Assembly: GCA_003480725.1 (NCBI GenBank)
Contig: QUJQ01000005.1
Span: 267,172-331,171, forward strand
DNA from: Clostridiaceae bacterium AM27-36LB
Lineage (GTDB): Bacteria > Bacillota > Clostridia > Lachnospirales > Lachnospiraceae
Direction: 5' to 3'
Length of the DNA stretch: 64,000 bases
Of the stretch, positions 60,072 through 64,000 are shown in pieces. A model generated the notes under the pieces. It searched no databases and was not told where the DNA came from. It was given only the letters and a program-made list of their open reading frames with translations. A program made the position numbers and the translations under genes. Position 1 is the first letter of the stretch; each line of letters starts with the position of its first letter.

Positions 60072-62119
60072 TATTCCAGTTCTCCTTTCTCGAACATACA
60101 ATCCAGAGTATCACGCACCTGCTGCATCGCTTCCTCCAGTGTACATTCCAGCTGCACTCCAGCCATATTCAGATGACCTCCGCCACCCATCTTCTCCATG
60201 ATGACCTGTACATTCACATCATCAATAGATCTTGCACTTACATATATCCTGCCATTATATTCCGTCAACACAATAGATGCGCGAACTCCCACAATATTCA
60301 AAAGCTCATTGGCCGCCTGCGCACCGACGATCGTCGGACTTGCCAGCCCTTTGGACGGGCACACAGTTAATGCAAATCCCTTATATACCTCTGCATGACG
60401 GACTGCCTCCGCTCTCGCCTTATATTCTGCCATGTCCGTACGGAACATCTTGTGGACTCTGGTCACATCGGCACCACATCGGCGCAGAAACGCTGCCGCT
60501 TCAAATGTACGCACACCCGTTTTTCTCATAAAGTTGTCTGTATCGATCATAATACCTGCATAGATACAATCGGCTTCTCCGCCCTTCAGTCTTACATTAT
60601 CCGCAAAATACTGAAGGATCTCCGCAACCATCTCGCAGGAAGATGAGGCATTGGTCTCCACATAGGAAAGCGCCGCATGCTGGATCACCTCATTGCCTCT
60701 GCGGTGATGATCAAATACAACGACCGTCGGTGTCATGGCAAGAATCTCTTCACACTCGGTATAACTTGGCTTGTTGGTATCGACCACAACAACCACCGTA
60801 TTGCGGTCTACGATTTCTTTTGCCTGACTGCTGCCAATCACGATTCCCTGCTCATGATTGTTGGCCTCCGCAAATGCTTCCATCATTGGGCGCATGGCAG
60901 ACGTTGCCTCATTGACGACAATATAGGCTTTCTTATTCAAGGTCTTCGCAGCTCGATAAATGGCAACTGCAGAACCAAATGCATCCGCATCTGGCATCTT
61001 ATGCCCCATGACGACCACTTTATCCTTGGTCTCCACCAGCTCTCGGAATGCCTGTGCTTTGACACGCGCCTTTACACGCGTATTCTTTTCCATCTGCTGG
61101 GTCTTACCACCGTAATAAGTAATTTGATCTTTCGTCTTCACCACAGCCTGATCTCCGCCTCTTGCAAGAGCCAGATCCATGGCACTTCTGGCATATTCCA
61201 TACAATCCGTATAGGAACCGCCGCCGGAACCAATACCAATACTTAATGTGATAGCCATCTCATTTCCAATATTAACGGTCTTAATATCCTGCAGCAGATC
61301 AAAACGAGTCTCACGGATCTGTGTCAATGCTTTTTCCTGCATAACTACAAAAAATCTGTCTTTTTCCAGCTTACGCACAATGCCGTCATAAGCCCCGAAA
61401 TACTTGTTGATCTTTCTCTCGATCAGTGCCACCAGAAGAGAGCTTCTGACTTCTTCCACATTTTCCAGTGCTTCATCATAATTATCAATGTAAACCAGAC
61501 CAACTACCATACGCTGGTCTTCATTCTCTCTGATCCGACGGTTAATCTCCGTGGTATCAAACAGATACAGAGCGATCAGGCAGCCTTCCACAGCTTCCGG
61601 CTCGATGAGCTCTTCTGCATTTGGCAGACACTCATCCATCTGGATCCGTTTCATCTCCACCCGGTAATCTTCTTCTCCGTACTTCAGATTCACAGAGACG
61701 ACTGGCTCTTCTTCTGTAGGAAGCAGTCCCTGGTTCAGTTCCGGAAATACCGTATTGATCGCTTTGTTAAATTTCCCGATCTTTCCTGTGATCCTGTTGA
61801 ACTCCCGGTTGCTCCACACGATCCGTCCATCCTCACTCAAAAGGGCATACGGAATCGCCAGCTCCTTCAGCAGATTCTTCTGGATCTGTCCATATTGGGT
61901 CGCAAAGGACACCATATCTGTATAGATCGATGGCTTGTTATATATATACAGGCCTCCTGCAATCGCTGCGTAAATGATGATCACGATTGCCATGAGCAGC
62001 CCTGCCTGCGGTGAGATCAGATAAACACCCAACCCGGCCACCAGCAGCAGAAGCGTCAGATATAACGGCCATTTAATATAAAGCCGAAGCTTTCCTTTTA
62101 TTTTCCCGAGTTTTCCCAT
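60071..62119 (-). CDS. gdpP: Cyclic-di-AMP phosphodiesterase GdpP
   Basis: 682 residues. Two N-terminal membrane helices (about 15-60), a PAS-like domain, a degenerate GGDEF domain and a DHH-DHHA1 phosphodiesterase ([33 protein letters not shown]). It controls the essential second messenger c-di-AMP. Start 62119 lies about ten bases after GAGGAG. gdpP-rplI-dnaB is the usual Firmicutes order. Confidence 0.95.
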   Translation of the reverse strand: MGKLGKIKGKLRLYIKWPLYLTLLLLVAGLGVYLISPQAGLLMAIVIIIYAAIAGGLYIYNKPSIYTDMVSFATQYGQIQKNLLKELAIPYALLSEDGRIVWSNREFNRITGKIGKFNKAINTVFPELNQGLLPTEEEPVVSVNLKYGEEDYRVEMKRIQMDECLPNAEELIEPEAVEGCLIALYLFDTTEINRRIRENEDQRMVVGLVYIDNYDEALENVEEVRSSLLVALIERKINKYFGAYDGIVRKLEKDRFFVVMQEKALTQIRETRFDLLQDIKTVNIGNEMAITLSIGIGSGGGSYTDCMEYARSAMDLALARGGDQAVVKTKDQITYYGGKTQQMEKNTRVKARVKAQAFRELVETKDKVVVMGHKMPDADAFGSAVAIYRAAKTLNKKAYIVVNEATSAMRPMMEAFAEANNHEQGIVIGSSQAKEIVDRNTVVVVVDTNKPSYTECEEILAMTPTVVVFDHHRRGNEVIQHAALSYVETNASSSCEMVAEILQYFADNVRLKGGEADCIYAGIMIDTDNFMRKTGVRTFEAAAFLRRCGADVTRVHKMFRTDMAEYKARAEAVRHAEVYKGFALTVCPSKGLASPTIVGAQAANELLNIVGVRASIVLTEYNGRIYVSARSIDDVNVQVIMEKMGGGGHLNMAGVQLECTLEEAMQQVRDTLDCMFEKGELE

Positions 62120-62211
62120 GATATATGTCTCCTCACTATCGCTCATTATACCATTATCCGTCTGTATGGACAAGTAATAAAACAGCCAGTGAGATTTTCA
62201 GGTACTAAAAA

Positions 62212-62238
62212 GGACACCGCATTATAAATGCGGTGCCC
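62212..62238 (-). terminator. Terminator after rpsR
   Basis: On the minus strand, GGGCACCGCAT pairs with ATGCGGTGTCC, followed by TTTTTAG. Confidence 0.88.
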
Positions 62239-62251
62239 AAAAAGCTTGTTC

Positions 62252-62515
62252 TTATTCTGCAGTGTAAGGCATAAGAGCGATATGTCTTGCTCTCTTGATA
62301 GCTACGGTAAGAGCTCTCTGATGCTTTGCACAGTTTCCGGTGATTCTTCTCGGAAGGATCTTTCCTCTCTCGGAAACATATCTCTTTAATTTATTTACAT
62401 CCTTGTAATCGATCTCATTATTTTCTTTTCCACAGAATACGCAGACTTTCTTTCTTCTGCGGCCGCCTCTTCTCATCTTCGGGGCATCGCCTTTTTCATT
62501 TTTGGTGTAAGCCAT
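62252..62515 (-). CDS. rpsR: 30S ribosomal protein S18
   Basis: 87 residues with the conserved [16 protein letters not shown] and [17 protein letters not shown]. Two Cys pairs (VCVFCG plus NC) are of the zinc-binding type. Third gene of rpsF-ssb-rpsR. Confidence 0.97.
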   Translation of the reverse strand: MAYTKNEKGDAPKMRRGGRRRKKVCVFCGKENNEIDYKDVNKLKRYVSERGKILPRRITGNCAKHQRALTVAIKRARHIALMPYTAE

Positions 62516-62557
62516 GATGGTTCCTCCTTTTCACGATTCTGATATCTTCTTCGATTG

Positions 62558-63025
62558 TTAATTGAACGGTAATTCCTCGTCAATTCCATCCGGAATGTTC
62601 ATAAAACCATCTCCGGCTGCTCCTGAAGGACTCGGCGCAGACGGTGCCTGCGGCTGATATCCACCACCCATTCCGCTGTTGTTGCGAAGTGCATCGCTGG
62701 TAGCTTTGCTCTCTGCAAACTCGACTTCTTCTGCAACCACATCGGTGGTATACACTTTCTGTCCATCGCGATTGGTGTAGCTTCCGGTCTGGATGCGACC
62801 ACTGATTACCATACGCATTCCCTGACGGAAATATTTCTCAACAAACTCAGCAGTTCTTCCAAATGCTACACATCCGATAAAATCTGCGGTCTGCTCGCCA
62901 TCTCTTCTTGCAACTCTGCGATCTACTGCAAGGGTAAATCTGGCAACTGCGGTAGCCTGCTCTCCATTGGAGTAGCGTACATCCGGGTCACGGGTCAGTC
63001 GACCCATCAAAATTACTTTATTCAT
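62558..63025 (-). CDS. ssb: Single-stranded DNA-binding protein
   Basis: 155 residues: N-terminal OB-fold (NKVILMGRLTRDPDVRYS), a Gly/Pro-rich linker and the acidic partner-binding tip DEELPFN. ATG 63025 lies seven bases after GAGGTG. Between rpsF and rpsR as in most Firmicutes. Confidence 0.96.
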   Translation of the reverse strand: MNKVILMGRLTRDPDVRYSNGEQATAVARFTLAVDRRVARRDGEQTADFIGCVAFGRTAEFVEKYFRQGMRMVISGRIQTGSYTNRDGQKVYTTDVVAEEVEFAESKATSDALRNNSGMGGGYQPQAPSAPSPSGAAGDGFMNIPDGIDEELPFN

Positions 63026-63051
63026 TAACAATCACCTCTTATATGCTGTTC

Positions 63052-63339
63052 TTATGCGTCTTTGCGAACACACAAATAACGGATGACGTTGTCTACGATA
63101 CGAACACGTTTCTCAACTTCTGCCGGGCAAGTAGCCGGTGCATCGAACTGAACGAAGTAGTAGAATCCTTCTTTCATCTTCTGGATCTCGTAAGCAAGTC
63201 TCTTCTTGCCAGCGTCTTCCACTTCTGTAACAGTACCGCCAAAGCGAGTGATAATCTCTTTCGCTTTCTCTACGGCTGCTGCTCTCTCGTCATCTTCGAT
63301 TTTTGCATTCACAACAAGTGTTAATTCATATTTGTTCAT
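63052..63339 (-). CDS. rpsF: 30S ribosomal protein S6
   Basis: 95 residues beginning MNKYELTLVVNAKIEDDE, with KRLAYEIQKMKEGFYYFVQF. GGAGG precedes ATG 63339. First gene of its operon. The S6:S18 leader RNA motif was not identified. Confidence 0.97.
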   Translation of the reverse strand: MNKYELTLVVNAKIEDDERAAAVEKAKEIITRFGGTVTEVEDAGKKRLAYEIQKMKEGFYYFVQFDAPATCPAEVEKRVRIVDNVIRYLCVRKDA

Positions 63340-63526
63340 GCTTTTACCTCCTTCTGGTCTCTGGCGCACGGTCATATTGCTATGCGCAAGGAATTTCTCT
63401 GATTACAGAGCTATAATATATCACAATAAAAGACTTTACCATATTTCCTGCTGAAAAGCAAGCAGAAAATGCAGATTTTGCGAATGTATTTGCAAATGCG
63501 AATGTAACTCTGAATAATAACAAACT

Positions 63527-63706
63527 TCAGGCTTTGCGGATTCCTCTGGTATTCTTTTCCACCAGCTTCCGGGACACCATAACCTGATGTCCACACCCCA
63601 TGCATTTCAGTCGAAAGTCTGCACCAACACGCAAGATCTCCCATTCCTGACTTCCACATGGATGGGGTTTTTTCAGTTTAATAATATCACCGATCTGATA
63701 TTCCAT
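63527..63706 (-). CDS. DUF951 family protein
   Basis: 59 residues read from the minus strand: MEYQIGDIIKLKKPHPCGS, EWEILRVGADFRLKCMGCGH. A Cys in PHPCG plus CMGCGH suggest a zinc site. Conserved next to rpsF or ychF in many Firmicutes; function unknown. Confidence 0.9.
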   Translation of the reverse strand: MEYQIGDIIKLKKPHPCGSQEWEILRVGADFRLKCMGCGHQVMVSRKLVEKNTRGIRKA

Positions 63707-63721
63707 ATATTTTCCTCTTTC

Positions 63722-64000
63722 TTATAACTGGCTGAATATTTCACCGATAGGACCTTGTACCAGCAGATCTGCTCTGCTGTCCATAGGTGTCACTGATTTA
63801 TTGATCAATACCAGTTTATTTCCATTATAATAGTCGATCAGTCCTGCAGCCGGATAGACCGTCAGAGAGGTTCCTCCAATAATCAGCACATCTGCCTGAT
63901 TAATGGCTCTGATCGCCCCTCTCATAGTCGCATCGTCAAGACCTTCCTCATATAATACCACGTCCGGTTTGATGATACCTCCGCATTTTTCACACTTCGG
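63722..64000 (-). CDS. NAD-dependent protein deacylase (sirtuin), C-terminal part
   Basis: The last 92 residues of a Sir2-family deacylase, running off the right edge. A zinc pair CEKCGG and KPDVVLYEE are followed by the NAD-binding IIGGTSLTVYPAAGLI and LVLINK. The N-terminal part with the catalytic His is outside the window. Confidence 0.93.
   Translation of the reverse strand, partial: PKCEKCGGIIKPDVVLYEEGLDDATMRGAIRAINQADVLIIGGTSLTVYPAAGLIDYYNGNKLVLINKSVTPMDSRADLLVQGPIGEIFSQL

Noticed and set aside
63411..63659. 82-codon ORF overlapping the DUF951 gene
   Set aside because: Different frame of the same strand; the 59-residue DUF951 protein has conserved Cys motifs and explains the region.

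Overview
The window looks like a chromosome segment of a Gram-positive gut anaerobe of the Lachnospiraceae type (Blautia/Dorea/Mediterraneibacter-like; the genus is a guess). The basis is the gene set (V-type ATPase operon, MecA, GdpP, YhaM, MutS2, CwlD, DUF951 and DUF1858 proteins), strong AGGAGG ribosome sites and sigma-A promoters with 16-17 bp spacers.

Layout. (1) Bases 1 to about 8988 are one end of an integrated conjugative element, visibly richer in G+C than the rest. It carries parA, parB, a replication-initiator-like protein, small accessory genes, PcfB and a VirD4-type coupling protein. The coupling-protein gene is split in phase by a 2.38-kb group II intron (1305-3684) that encodes its own reverse transcriptase/maturase. 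The element abuts the 3' end of rlmD, whose product has an extra ~104-residue tail, suggesting that the rlmD 3' end is the integration site. (2) 8989-18016 holds housekeeping genes: rlmD, yhaM, an HtrA-like protease, mutS2 and a two-component system. A 246-bp fold-back element lies between rlmD and yhaM. (3) 18088-31592 is a sortase-assembled pilus operon, read leftward in the order giant adhesin, SipA-like pseudo-signal peptidase, major FctA-type pilin, two class B sortases, small anchor pilin. This matches the cpa-sipA-fctA-srtC-fctB order of the Streptococcus pyogenes FCT pilus. The adhesin gene is split by a frameshift, begins with 17 tandem 39-bp units, and is preceded by a 17-base G/C homopolymer and a perfect direct repeat, so its expression may be switched. 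(4) 31921-41380 holds an aconitase-family hydratase with a palindromic operator, a second two-component system, an M29 aminopeptidase and two poorly known proteins. (5) 41519-50159 is a complete V-type ATPase operon (H-I-K-E-C-F-A-B-D) whose K subunit keeps the Na+-ligand residues known from Enterococcus hirae. (6) 50384-64000 holds nucleotide salvage and tRNA modification (comEB, upp, tsaC), an ACT protein, a CwlD-like amidase, a GH18 protein, mecA, a divergent DUF1858/MerR-like pair, ferredoxin, dnaB-rplI-gdpP, rpsR-ssb-rpsF, DUF951 and the end of a sirtuin gene.

The most interesting part is the pilus locus: a streptococcal FCT-like architecture in a Lachnospiraceae-like genome, with a signal-peptidase homologue whose catalytic Ser and Lys are both replaced, and several signs of on/off variation at the adhesin. 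Start codons were moved to internal ATG/TTG/GTG codons wherever a ribosome site decided the choice. All family names come from reading the translated sequences; no database search was run.
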